A stretch of DNA of 48,249 bases from an uncultured Anaerococcus sp. (lineage in GTDB: Bacteria; Bacillota; Clostridia; Tissierellales; Peptoniphilaceae). The position numbers and the translations under genes were made by a program. The stretch is taken from NCBI RefSeq assembly GCF_943912385.1, contig NZ_CALTTY010000013.1:1-48249 (forward strand), given 5' to 3'. The notes beneath the pieces are model-generated. The model had not been told where the DNA came from, searched no databases, and was given only the letters and a program-made list of their open reading frames with translations. Shown in pieces: positions 25,000-32,128 of the stretch (positions within the stretch are counted from its first letter, which is position 1; each line of letters starts with the position of its first letter).

Positions 25000-26136
25000 T
25001 TATCTTAAAAGTGATCCACCAACAACCATTAACATAACCTCTGAAGTACCTTCATAGATTTCTGTTATCTTAGCGTCTCTCATCATTCTTTCTACTTCGT
25101 ATTCTTTAGAATATCCGTATCCACCGAATAATTGAACAGCCTTTGTAGTAACATCCATTGCAACTCTTGCTGCTTTTAATTTAGCTTCTGCTGCTGCAAC
25201 TGAGTAGCTTTCACCAGCGTCTTTTAGTGTTGCTGCTTTATAAACTAAGTGACGTGCAGATTCTATATCGATAGCCATTTCAGCTAGTTTAAATTGGGTA
25301 TTTTGGAATTTAGCAATTGGTCTAGCAAATTGTTCTCTTTCTTTAACATATTTGATTGCTTTGTTTAAAGCGCCTTCTGCTATACCTAGAGCTTGAGCGG
25401 CTATACCAATTCTACCACCATCAAGTGTTTGCATAGCGTATTTAAAGCCCTTGCCTTCTTCGCCAAGTAGGTTTTCAGTTGGGATTCTACAGTCTCTAAA
25501 TACTAACTCCATTGTAGATGATGCTTTAATACCCATCTTGTCTTCTACAGCTCCAAAGTCAAAACCTGGAGTTCCTTTTTCTACTATAAATGCAGAGATA
25601 CCTTTTGTACCAGCTTCTTTATCTGTCATAGCAAATACTACATAAGTATCAGCATATCCTGCGTTTGTTATAAATATTTTTGAACCGTTAAGAACGTATT
25701 CATCACCATCTTTAACAGCTATTGTTTTTTGTCCTGAAGCATCTGTACCAGCATCTGGTTCTGTAAGAGCGAAAGCACCTAGTTTTTCACCTGAAGCAAG
25801 CGGTGTTAGGAATTTTTCTTTTTGTTCTTCATTACCAAATTTATTGATACAGTCAGCACCTAGTGATGTGTGGGCTGAAACGATAACACCTGTTGAAGCA
25901 CATACTTTTGATAGTTCTTCTACACATAGCACGTATGTAAGTGTATCAAGGCCTATTCCACCATTATCTTCGTCAAATGGTATACCGAAGAAACCAAGGT
26001 CTTGCATTTTGGCTACGTTTTCTTCTGGGAATTTATGTTCCTCATCGATTTCAATAGCTATTGGTGCTACTTCTTTTTCAGCAAAATCTCTAAACATTTG
26101 CTGCATTTCTAATTGTTCGTCAGTTAATTTATACAT
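25000..26136 (-). CDS. bcd: Butyryl-CoA dehydrogenase (acyl-CoA dehydrogenase)
   Basis: A 378-residue acyl-CoA dehydrogenase. Visible: the N-terminal helical domain, the beta-domain FAD segments FALTEPDAGTDASGQK (about 120) and IFITNAGYADTYVVFA (about 152), QLFGGYGYSKEYEVERMMRD (about 339) and the catalytic base in TEIYEGTSEVMLMV (about Glu 364-365). It reduces crotonyl-CoA to butyryl-CoA, taking electrons through EtfAB. It is the first gene of the operon, with AAGGAG before its ATG and a promoter with a Rex-like operator upstream. Substrate length is inferred from context. Confidence 0.93.
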   Translation of the reverse strand: MYKLTDEQLEMQQMFRDFAEKEVAPIAIEIDEEHKFPEENVAKMQDLGFFGIPFDEDNGGIGLDTLTYVLCVEELSKVCASTGVIVSAHTSLGADCINKFGNEEQKEKFLTPLASGEKLGAFALTEPDAGTDASGQKTIAVKDGDEYVLNGSKIFITNAGYADTYVVFAMTDKEAGTKGISAFIVEKGTPGFDFGAVEDKMGIKASSTMELVFRDCRIPTENLLGEEGKGFKYAMQTLDGGRIGIAAQALGIAEGALNKAIKYVKEREQFARPIAKFQNTQFKLAEMAIDIESARHLVYKAATLKDAGESYSVAAAEAKLKAARVAMDVTTKAVQLFGGYGYSKEYEVERMMRDAKITEIYEGTSEVMLMVVGGSLLR

Positions 26137-26185
26137 AGTCTCTCCTTTATTTTTGACTTAGGAATTAATATCCTTTTTTATCCTG

Positions 26186-26222
26186 CTGTTATTATCTTAA
26201 CAATCATTTTGCCAATTGTCAA
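26186..26222 (-). promoter_or_regulatory. Promoter of bcd-etfBA with overlapping Rex-like operator
   Basis: On the minus strand, TTGACA (26217-26222), 17 bases, TAAGAT (26194-26199). The 18-base element CTGTTAT-TATC-TTAACAA (plus strand, 26186-26203) covers the -10 and matches the Rex consensus at 12 of 14 positions. A repressor bound there would block RNA polymerase directly. Confidence 0.7.
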
Positions 26223-26472
26223 ATAAAAATCAAAGATTTTACAAAAATCCTTATTTTCGAGTAAGATATAACCTAAATTCTTATATGGTAATCATATATT
26301 CGTACATATCATATATAGAAAGTTTTTCAAAATTATATATTTTTTTGTTTTCTAATAACCTCCTAGCCAAACTTTTTCCTAAACCTATACTATTATCATA
26401 CAATATAAGTTTTTTAATTCAATCGTTTTCTTGGTTTCACAGGTGTAAATATATTGACAAAAATATTTAATT
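26223..26472. other. AT-rich divergent spacer between bcd and glcD
   Basis: About 400 bases separate the two divergent coding regions. Apart from the two promoters the spacer is very AT-rich and contains TTGACA at 26454-26459 without a good -10 at the right distance. I see no gene, riboswitch core or strong hairpin in it. An 84-codon plus-strand frame here has no SD and a random-looking composition and is not called. Confidence 0.5.
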
Positions 26473-26501
26473 TTGCAAATTGTTAAATTATTTGTTATAC
26501 T
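26473..26501 (+). promoter_or_regulatory. Promoter of the GlcD-type gene
   Basis: TTGCAA (26473-26478), 17 bases, TATACT (26496-26501), about 40 bases ahead of the ATG. A TTGTTAA half-site of Rex type lies in the spacer (about 26480-26486) but its partner half does not fit. Confidence 0.6.
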
Positions 26502-26542
26502 TAATCCATAGAACATGAAATGGTTATTACAAAGGAGGTAAT

Positions 26543-27967
26543 ATGACTGATTACAATAAAGTTAGTTCAGAAATACTTGAACAACTAAAAGATGCTGTCG
26601 AAGGCAAAGTTTTTTCTGGAGAAGAAATTAACGAAGACTTCTTCCATGATGAGATGCCTATCTATGGTTCTTATGAACCTGAAGTACTTATTGCAGCTAA
26701 ATCTACTGAAGACGTTTCTAACATAATGAAAATTTGTAATGAAAATAAAATCCCTGTTCTAGCTCGTGGTGCTGGATCTGGTTTAGTAGGTTCTGGTGTT
26801 GCTATTAACGGCGGTGTTATGATCGACATGCAAGATATGAATGAAATTATCGAATACGATCTTGACAACCTTGTAGTTAGAGTTCAACCAGGTGTTTATC
26901 TAAACGATTTAGCTGAAGATTGTCTAACAAAAGGATACATGTATCCACCTGATCCAGGTGAAAAATTTGCAACCCTTGGTGGAAACGTTGTTACAAACGC
27001 AGGTGGTATGAGAGCTGTTAAATACGGTACAACTAGAGACTATGTTAGAGCTATGGAAGTAGTTCTACCAAACGGTGATGTAACTAATTTTGGTGCTGTA
27101 GTTTCTAAATCATCAACTGGTTATTCACTAAAAGACTTAATGGTTGGTTCTGAAGGTACTCTAGGTATCATTACTGAGTTAACTCTTAGAATAGTTCCAC
27201 AAGCTAAGCACACTATTTCTTTAATAGTTCCATTTGAATCTCTTGAAGACTGTATAGCTACAGTTCCAGTATTATTCAGAGCTAACTTAAAACCTCAAGC
27301 AATTGAGTTTATGGAAAGAAAGATTATAATCGCTTCTGAAAAATATATAGGTAAGGAAACCTTCCCTAAAAATATTGATGGCACTGATGTTAATGCTTAT
27401 TTACTTGTTACCTTTGATGGTGATGACGAAGATGAAATAGACCTATTAATGGAACAATCTGCTGAGTTATTAGTAGAAAACGGAGCTATTGACGTTTTAG
27501 TTGCTGATACTCCAAGCTCAATCAAGGAAGCATGGGCTGCAAGATCTTCATTCCTTGAAGCTATTGAAAGCCAATACAAACTTGTTGACGAATGTGACGT
27601 AGTAGTTCCAATTAACAAAATCGCTCCATTTATCAATTACGTAAATGAAATTGGTGAAAACTATGACTTCGATGTTCAATCATTCGGTCACGCAGGTGAT
27701 GGTAACCTTCACATTTATACCCTTTCAAATGACTTAGACGGAGTAGAAGAATTTAATAAACAAGTTCACGAATTCATGGAAGAAGTTTACACTAAAGCTT
27801 ACGAATTTGGTGGACAGTTATCAGGTGAACACGGTGTTGGTCACGGTAAGCTTCAATACCTAAAAAAATACGAAGGTGAAATTAACACAGACCTAATGAA
27901 GGGCATAAAGAAAGTATTTGACCCTAATATGATCTTAAACCCAGGTAAGGTTATTTCAAACGACTAA
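26543..27967 (+). CDS. FAD-binding oxidoreductase, GlcD / lactate dehydrogenase (LctD-like) type
   Basis: A 474-residue flavoprotein of the vanillyl-alcohol-oxidase/PCMH fold. The FAD-binding half has PVLARGAGSGLVGSGVAING (about 73) and PPDPGEKFATLGGNVVTNAG (about 137); the C-terminal substrate domain has FGHAGDGNLHIY (about 379) and GGQLSGEHGVGHGKLQ (about 425), with the histidines typical of glycolate and D-lactate oxidoreductases. It probably oxidises a 2-hydroxy acid such as lactate, with electrons going to a flavoprotein. Its position divergent from bcd-etfBA recalls LctD systems in which the dehydrogenase works with EtfAB. AAAGGAGG precedes the ATG. All arginine codons I checked are AGA or CGT, unlike the AGG-rich genes nearby, suggesting high expression. 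Confidence 0.9.
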   Translation: MTDYNKVSSEILEQLKDAVEGKVFSGEEINEDFFHDEMPIYGSYEPEVLIAAKSTEDVSNIMKICNENKIPVLARGAGSGLVGSGVAINGGVMIDMQDMNEIIEYDLDNLVVRVQPGVYLNDLAEDCLTKGYMYPPDPGEKFATLGGNVVTNAGGMRAVKYGTTRDYVRAMEVVLPNGDVTNFGAVVSKSSTGYSLKDLMVGSEGTLGIITELTLRIVPQAKHTISLIVPFESLEDCIATVPVLFRANLKPQAIEFMERKIIIASEKYIGKETFPKNIDGTDVNAYLLVTFDGDDEDEIDLLMEQSAELLVENGAIDVLVADTPSSIKEAWAARSSFLEAIESQYKLVDECDVVVPINKIAPFINYVNEIGENYDFDVQSFGHAGDGNLHIYTLSNDLDGVEEFNKQVHEFMEEVYTKAYEFGGQLSGEHGVGHGKLQYLKKYEGEINTDLMKGIKKVFDPNMILNPGKVISND

Positions 27968-27984
27968 TTTTTAAATATTAAATT

Positions 27985-28033
27985 AAAAAAAGACGAGGAA
28001 ATTTGAGTTTCAACTCAATTTCCCGTCTTTTTT
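27985..28033. terminator. Strong bidirectional terminator after the GlcD gene
   Basis: A near-perfect stem AAAAAAGACG(A)GGAAATT...GAGTT / AACTC...AATTTCCCGTCTTTTTT with a tiny loop lies 18 bases past the stop at 27967. A-run on one side and T-run on the other make it work in both directions. Confidence 0.9.
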
Positions 28034-28288
28034 ATATTTAATAAAGCAAATTTACATAAATTTTCTCTAAAAAGTCAGCCTGTACTGTTTTACTATATTG
28101 GCTGACCTTTTTATAAGGATATTAATTAAGAGTTTTCTTACTACTAAAATTAAATATAAATTTAATAGTAAAATAAAATTATGTCTTAAAAAAAATTAAC
28201 ATAGGCTTTTGATGTATATCTCCGAACAATAAAACAAAATCAATATCCTATTATGATTATATAATCAAATTGTAGCATTACGCTTAAC
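28034..28288. other. Intergenic stretch with a second hairpin
   Basis: This convergent gap between the GlcD gene and hisS contains a hairpin GTCAGCC / GGCTGAC (28074-28080 and 28100-28106, 19-base loop), flanked by AAAAA and TTTTT. It could terminate hisS transcription from the minus strand about 180 bases downstream. The remaining 28113-28288 is AT-rich with no gene or RNA motif that I can see. Confidence 0.5.
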
Positions 28289-29575
28289 CTATATCCTATC
28301 TAAACTTACAAGTTCTTGCTCTCCTGTATCCATGTTTCTTATAGATACTTTCTTCTCTTCTCTTTCAGATTGTCCGATAATATAGGCGTACTTAACTCCA
28401 ATCTTATCTGCATAGGAGAATTTTTTCTTAAGTTTTCCACCCTCTAAGTAAATATCTGCTCTTTTACCCTTATCATGGAGAGAATTTAAAAGATCAATAG
28501 CATAGTAATTTTCTTCTTCAGACATTGGTATTATCAAGATATCAGTAAGTCTTGATTCTTTTTCATTTATTAGCCCAATTTCTTTTAGTTGGTAGAAAAG
28601 ACGGGTAAGACCTATAGACATACCAACACCAGGTAGGGCTTGTTTAGAAAAGTTTTCAGAAAGCTCCTCATACCTGCCTCCCGATGATACTGACCCAATT
28701 TTTTCATAGCCATTTATAAAGGTTTCATAAACTGTACCTGTATAATAATCAAGACCTCTGGTTATTGATGGGTCTATTTTTATATTTGTTTTTGGTATGC
28801 CAAGGTGGGTCATGTAGGAATAAACAGTCTTTAATTCATCAAGACCTTCCTTATAAAGACCATTATCAACAAAGTCTGTTAAATTTTCTAAAAGTTCTTC
28901 GTTAGAAAGATCAAATCCTATAAAGTCTAGAATTTTCTCTGCCTTAACGTCATCTACCAAGTCTAAAAGCTCTATTTTTGTTTTATCTAAGCCTATCTTA
29001 TCTTTCTTATCAATTAATCTTAATACTTCTGTGGTGTCATTAATATCCATAGCATTTAAAAAACCACTTAAAAGCTTCCTGTTATTAATCCTAAAGGTCA
29101 CATCAGGCGTATTAAGTTTTTTAAATATCTCATACATAACCCTAGGTGGTATAGCGTCATTTGCTATAGCAAGTTTATTATGTCCAATTATATCGATATC
29201 ACATTGGTAAAACTCCCTATAACGGCCCTTTTGGTTTCTTTCTCCTCTATAGACCTTGGCTATGTGATAACGTTTAAAGGGGAAATTAAGGTCTGAAAAA
29301 TGCTCTGCCACATATCTAGCAAGGGGCACTGTCAAATCAAATCTTAAACTCATATCTCGGGTTTCTGAAGCTATTTCATAGATTTGCTTTTCTGTTTCAC
29401 CCCCACCTTTGGCAAAGAGTATTTCATTTTTTTCTATAACTGGGGTGTCAATTGGAAGAAACTGGAATTTCTTAAAAGTTTCCTCTATAATATTTTTCAT
29501 CTTATCGAAAGCCAGCTGGTCTTGAGGCAAAAGTTCCATTACACCGGCTATAGTTGATGGTTTTACAATTTTCAT
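28289..29575 (-). CDS. hisS: Histidyl-tRNA synthetase
   Basis: A 428-residue class II synthetase charging tRNA-His. Motif 2 and neighbours read SLRFDLTVPLARYVAEHF (about 73) and FKRYHIAKVYRGERNQKGRY (about 99). The HisRS signatures are SITRGLDYYTGTVYE (about 267) and SVSSGGRYEEL (about 290); a C-terminal anticodon-binding domain starts near residue 340. Length is normal. The N-terminus IAGVMELLPQDQLAFDKM is a family variant of the KGTxDxLP opening (GVMELLP). A minus-strand TATAAT about 40 bases upstream suggests its own promoter, though the -35 is poor. No T-box is seen. Confidence 0.95.
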   Translation of the reverse strand: MKIVKPSTIAGVMELLPQDQLAFDKMKNIIEETFKKFQFLPIDTPVIEKNEILFAKGGGETEKQIYEIASETRDMSLRFDLTVPLARYVAEHFSDLNFPFKRYHIAKVYRGERNQKGRYREFYQCDIDIIGHNKLAIANDAIPPRVMYEIFKKLNTPDVTFRINNRKLLSGFLNAMDINDTTEVLRLIDKKDKIGLDKTKIELLDLVDDVKAEKILDFIGFDLSNEELLENLTDFVDNGLYKEGLDELKTVYSYMTHLGIPKTNIKIDPSITRGLDYYTGTVYETFINGYEKIGSVSSGGRYEELSENFSKQALPGVGMSIGLTRLFYQLKEIGLINEKESRLTDILIIPMSEEENYYAIDLLNSLHDKGKRADIYLEGGKLKKKFSYADKIGVKYAYIIGQSEREEKKVSIRNMDTGEQELVSLDRI

Positions 29576-29650
29576 ATATCTCTCCTATATCTCTTTAACT
29601 AGCTATATTATACGACATTTAACCTAAGAAAAAAGTTATATTTTAAAATC

Positions 29651-30325
29651 CTAAATTTCTATCAAAGAACCCAAATCTACTAGGTCGCTTTCGGGATATA
29701 CTATATCAATGCCTTCCAAGTCGCATAAATATTTTATTTTCTGGTAGGCTTTGTGTCTTTTGATATCTCCTGTGAAAACTAGCCTATCACCAACTAGGCC
29801 ACAAGTTCCTCCCAAAAATCCCTGGTCAAAACCGTCAAGTATTATTTCATCTCTTTGGGTAAGTTCAATATCAACCTTGTCCCTAAGGCTCTTATAAATT
29901 CCGTAATCGCTCGTTATAAGTTTATTTTTTAAAGGGATTATCGAACATCTGCTATAGCCTTGATTGACTAATAAGTGCTTTATTTTCTTATCTTTAAAAT
30001 ATTTTTTAATGTGTATTTCTGAAAAGTTATTATGGATATAAAAATTTTTAAATCTTACTAGGTTGTAAAGGGCATCCAGGGGATATTTACCGGTAACAGC
30101 CTCTCCCTTTATTAGGTTAAAACCTTGAATTTTCTCCCTATAATAAGAAAAAACTGACCCATCTACTATCAAAGTCTTATCATCTAATTTAAATATAGAC
30201 AGGTCGGGATGATCTGCTATCCTTAGGTCTAGGTTAGGGTTTGAAACAGTTTCTATATATGAAATCCCCTCATCATTTAAAAACTTTTTAAATTCAATAC
30301 TTGCCTTGTAGGAAATAATTAGCAT
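29651..30325 (-). CDS. DUF6873-type protein (predicted GME / pentein fold)
   Basis: A 224-residue protein matching a clostridial conserved family annotated as DUF6873, GME (guanidino-group-modifying enzyme) fold. Characteristic stretches are KHLLVNQGYSRCSIIPL (about 115-131), LITSDYGIYKSL (about 136) and GFDQGFLGGTCGLVGDRLVF (about 164), with repeated strand-turn patterns like those of the pentein propeller. No substrate is known for the family and I do not see a full amidinotransferase Cys-His-Glu triad; Cys 175 (GGTCG) and Cys 126 (RCS) are candidates. It follows tRNA-Cys and a terminator, and precedes hisS by 75 bases. AAAGGAA stands before the ATG. Confidence 0.7.
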   Translation of the reverse strand: MLIISYKASIEFKKFLNDEGISYIETVSNPNLDLRIADHPDLSIFKLDDKTLIVDGSVFSYYREKIQGFNLIKGEAVTGKYPLDALYNLVRFKNFYIHNNFSEIHIKKYFKDKKIKHLLVNQGYSRCSIIPLKNKLITSDYGIYKSLRDKVDIELTQRDEIILDGFDQGFLGGTCGLVGDRLVFTGDIKRHKAYQKIKYLCDLEGIDIVYPESDLVDLGSLIEI

Positions 30326-30346
30326 AAGATTCCTTTCAATAAAAAA

Positions 30347-30363
30347 ATCCCCTTGGCGGGGAT
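30347..30363 (-). terminator. Terminator of the tRNA unit
   Basis: The minus strand reads ATCCCC-GCCAA-GGGGAT followed by T6, directly after tRNA-Cys. Read-through would be needed for the following DUF6873 gene unless it has its own promoter, which I do not see. Confidence 0.85.
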
Positions 30364-30368
30364 ATAGT

Positions 30369-30442
30369 TGGAGGCGCCACCCAGATTTGAACTGGGGGTA
30401 AAGGTGTTGCAGACCTCTGCCTTACCACTTGGCTATGGCGCC
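30369..30442 (-). tRNA. tRNA-Cys (GCA)
   Basis: A 74-base cloverleaf with encoded CCA. Acceptor GGCGCCA pairs with TGGCGCC; the D-loop region is AGCCAAGTGGTAAGGC; the anticodon loop CTGCAAC gives anticodon GCA; the T arm contains GTTCAAATC. It lies 10 bases after tRNA-Gly. Confidence 0.96.
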
Positions 30443-30452
30443 TTAATAAAAA

Positions 30453-30527
30453 TGGAGCGGATGACGAGATTCGAACTCGCGACCCTCGCCTTGGCAAGGC
30501 GATGCTCTACCACTGAGCCACATCCGC
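30453..30527 (-). tRNA. tRNA-Gly (GCC)
   Basis: A 75-base cloverleaf with encoded CCA. Acceptor GCGGATG pairs with CATCCGC; D arm GGCTCAGTGGTAGAGC; anticodon loop TTGCCAA gives GCC; T arm GTTCGAATC. It is the first gene after two tandem promoters. Confidence 0.97.
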
Positions 30528-30535
30528 ATAAATTC

Positions 30536-30564
30536 ATTATAACACAAGAAATTTACTTTGTAAA
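30536..30564 (-). promoter_or_regulatory. Proximal tRNA promoter
   Basis: TTTACA (30559-30564), 17 bases, TATAAT (30536-30541) on the minus strand. The expected start point is a few bases from the 5' end of tRNA-Gly, so the precursor would have almost no 5' leader. Confidence 0.82.
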
Positions 30565-30608
30565 GATTAATTGTTTTAATTACTCTTCTCTTTTAAGCTT
30601 ACTTTTAT

Positions 30609-30637
30609 ATTATAGGATAAGTTTTATAATTTGTCAA
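30609..30637 (-). promoter_or_regulatory. Distal tRNA promoter
   Basis: Consensus TTGACA (30632-30637), 17 bases, TATAAT (30609-30614) on the minus strand, about 73 bases upstream of the proximal promoter. Confidence 0.85.
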
Positions 30638-30643
30638 GTATTA

Positions 30644-30672
30644 TTGTAATTATTTTAAAAATAAGCTATTAT
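30644..30672 (+). promoter_or_regulatory. Promoter of fetAB
   Basis: TTGTAA (30644-30649), 17 bases, TATTAT (30667-30672) on the plus strand, back to back with the distal tRNA promoter; the -35 boxes are only seven bases apart. AGGTG and the fetA ATG follow within about 15 bases. Confidence 0.65.
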
Positions 30673-30688
30673 AAGAATGAGGTGACCT

Positions 30689-31321
30689 ATGTTTGAATTA
30701 AATAATATAAAATTTCAAAATGTATTAGATATACCATATCTAAAAATAAGACAAGGAAAAGTTACTGTAATTACCGGACCTTCAGGTTCTGGTAAGTCTA
30801 CCCTACTCAAATTATTAAATAAAATTCAAAGCCCAACAGGCGGAGAAATATATTATAAGGGTGAAAACATAAAAAATATTGATTCTGTCACGCTTCGTAG
30901 AAATCTACCCATGCTTGGCCAAGATGTGATAAGGTATCAAAAAACAGTTAGGGACAATCTTTTAATAGGTCTGAAATTCCAAAATATGAACCCTGTAAGT
31001 GATGAAATATTAAAAGATTCTTTAAAAAAAGTTAGACTTGAGATAAGTCTTGATACAAAAATAGAAAAACTTTCTGGTGGAGAAATGCAAAGAGTTGCTA
31101 TTTCTAGACTTATCCTCCTAGATAAGGATACATATCTTTTAGATGAACCTACATCAGCCCTTGATTCTAAAACAGAGGAAATAGTTATTAGAAATTTTAT
31201 TAAAAATTTTAAAGGAAAAACTATTATTTACGTAACCCATTCAGAAAGAATCGCTCAGAAATATGCAGATGATCTTATAGAAATAGTAGGAGGTAAGCTA
31301 ATTGAACCAGGAAGTAATTAA
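30689..31321 (+). CDS. fetA: ABC transporter ATPase, FetA (YbbL) type
   Basis: A 210-residue ABC ATPase with Walker A GPSGSGKSTLLKLL (about 31), signature LSGGEMQRVAISR (about 129), Walker B DTYLLDEPTSALD (about 149) and the H-loop VTHSERIAQK (about 181). It is short, as FetA/YbbL proteins are. With the following UPF0014/FetB-type permease it should form an exporter; the E. coli pair exports iron and raises resistance to oxidative stress. AGGTG precedes the ATG. Its 3' end overlaps the permease start by 20 bases. Confidence 0.85.
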   Translation: MFELNNIKFQNVLDIPYLKIRQGKVTVITGPSGSGKSTLLKLLNKIQSPTGGEIYYKGENIKNIDSVTLRRNLPMLGQDVIRYQKTVRDNLLIGLKFQNMNPVSDEILKDSLKKVRLEISLDTKIEKLSGGEMQRVAISRLILLDKDTYLLDEPTSALDSKTEEIVIRNFIKNFKGKTIIYVTHSERIAQKYADDLIEIVGGKLIEPGSN

Positions 31322-32104
31322 TCTATCCCTTAGCGATCTGACCATATCCTTTATCTTTATTTTAATAACTATAATTCTTACCAGCCTAAATGGTATTAAT
31401 AGGAATAAAGATATTATTATTAGCGTGCTGAGGATGACAGTCCAACTTCTTATAGCAGGTTTTATCTTAGTTTATATATTTGACTCCAAGTCCTTGATTT
31501 TTACCTGCCTAATGCTTTTATTTATGGAAGCTTCAGCAAACTATAATATTGTGAGGCCAATAAAAAACATATTGCCAAAAACAAGCATTCCTATAATAAT
31601 TTTTGCCATGCTAATATCATCCTTAGCTAGCTTATTTGCCTTTGTAATCCTAGTTATAAGGCCAAATCCGTTGTACAATCCTCAGTACCTAATCCCAATA
31701 GCTGGTATGATTATGGGAAACACTATGAGTGCTATAAGCCTTGCCATAAAATCCATTTTATCAAGTATAAAAAATCAGAGAATGAAAATCGAAGGTTCAC
31801 TTATGCTGGGTGCAGAAGCTGAAATGGCTATGGAAGAAATAAACAAAGATGCTTTTGACCTTGCAATTATGCCAAACTTAAACTCTATGAAAATATGGGC
31901 CTAATCACTTTGCCGGGAATGATGACAGGTCAAATATTAGGCGGAGTTGTGCCTACAATAGCTATAAAATACCAAATTTCTGTTATGATTGCTATCACAT
32001 CCTCAGTTACCCTCGGTGTTTTTATATTTTTAAAACTTTCAACAAATAAATTTTTCAACGAAGAAGTCCAGCTTATAGAATTAGGAAACGAAAAGGAGAA
32101 GTAA
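31302..32104 (+). pseudogene. fetB: FetB (UPF0014) permease broken by a one-base frameshift
   Basis: The first frame runs 31302-31904 (TTG start with AGGAGGT upstream) and carries the FetB core: several membrane helices, AGMIMGNTMSAISLAIKS (about 143) and the conserved LMLGAEAEMAMEEINKDAF. It stops at 31902-31904 inside what should be NSM-MGLITLPGMMTGQI. The rest of the conserved motif, MGLITLPGMMTGQILGG, is in the next frame from 31895 and continues to 32104 with two more helices. One missing base in the A-run near 31889-31893 would restore a 267-residue protein, the normal FetB length. Both halves are otherwise well preserved, so the break is recent or a sequencing error. Confidence 0.85.
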
Positions 32105-32128
32105 ATCCTAGGGAATTTGCTTCTCCTT
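32093..32128. terminator. Bidirectional hairpin spanning two stop codons
   Basis: AAGGAGAAG (32093-32101) pairs with CTTCTCCTT (32120-32128), and further inner pairs AAAT/ATTT extend the stem. It covers the end of fetB (32102-32104) and of the convergent MATE gene (32108-32110). T-rich tails follow in both directions but are imperfect. Confidence 0.6.

Noticed and set aside
26216..26470. An 84-codon plus-strand frame in the bcd/glcD spacer
   Set aside because: No SD, very AT-rich composition, overlaps the bcd promoter and reads like translated low-complexity DNA.
26473..26501. A full Rex site at the GlcD promoter
   Set aside because: Only one half-site (TTGTTAA) is present; the second half matches fewer than half the expected bases.
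30368..30649. A 93-codon frame across the tRNA genes
   Set aside because: It is made of reverse-complement tRNA sequence, a well-known spurious prediction (ending in phrases like RFELGVK and RFELATLA).
31885..31900. Programmed -1 frameshifting in fetB
   Set aside because: A -1 shift would join the frames, but no X-XXY-YYZ heptamer in the right phase and no downstream pseudoknot is evident; a lost base is simpler.
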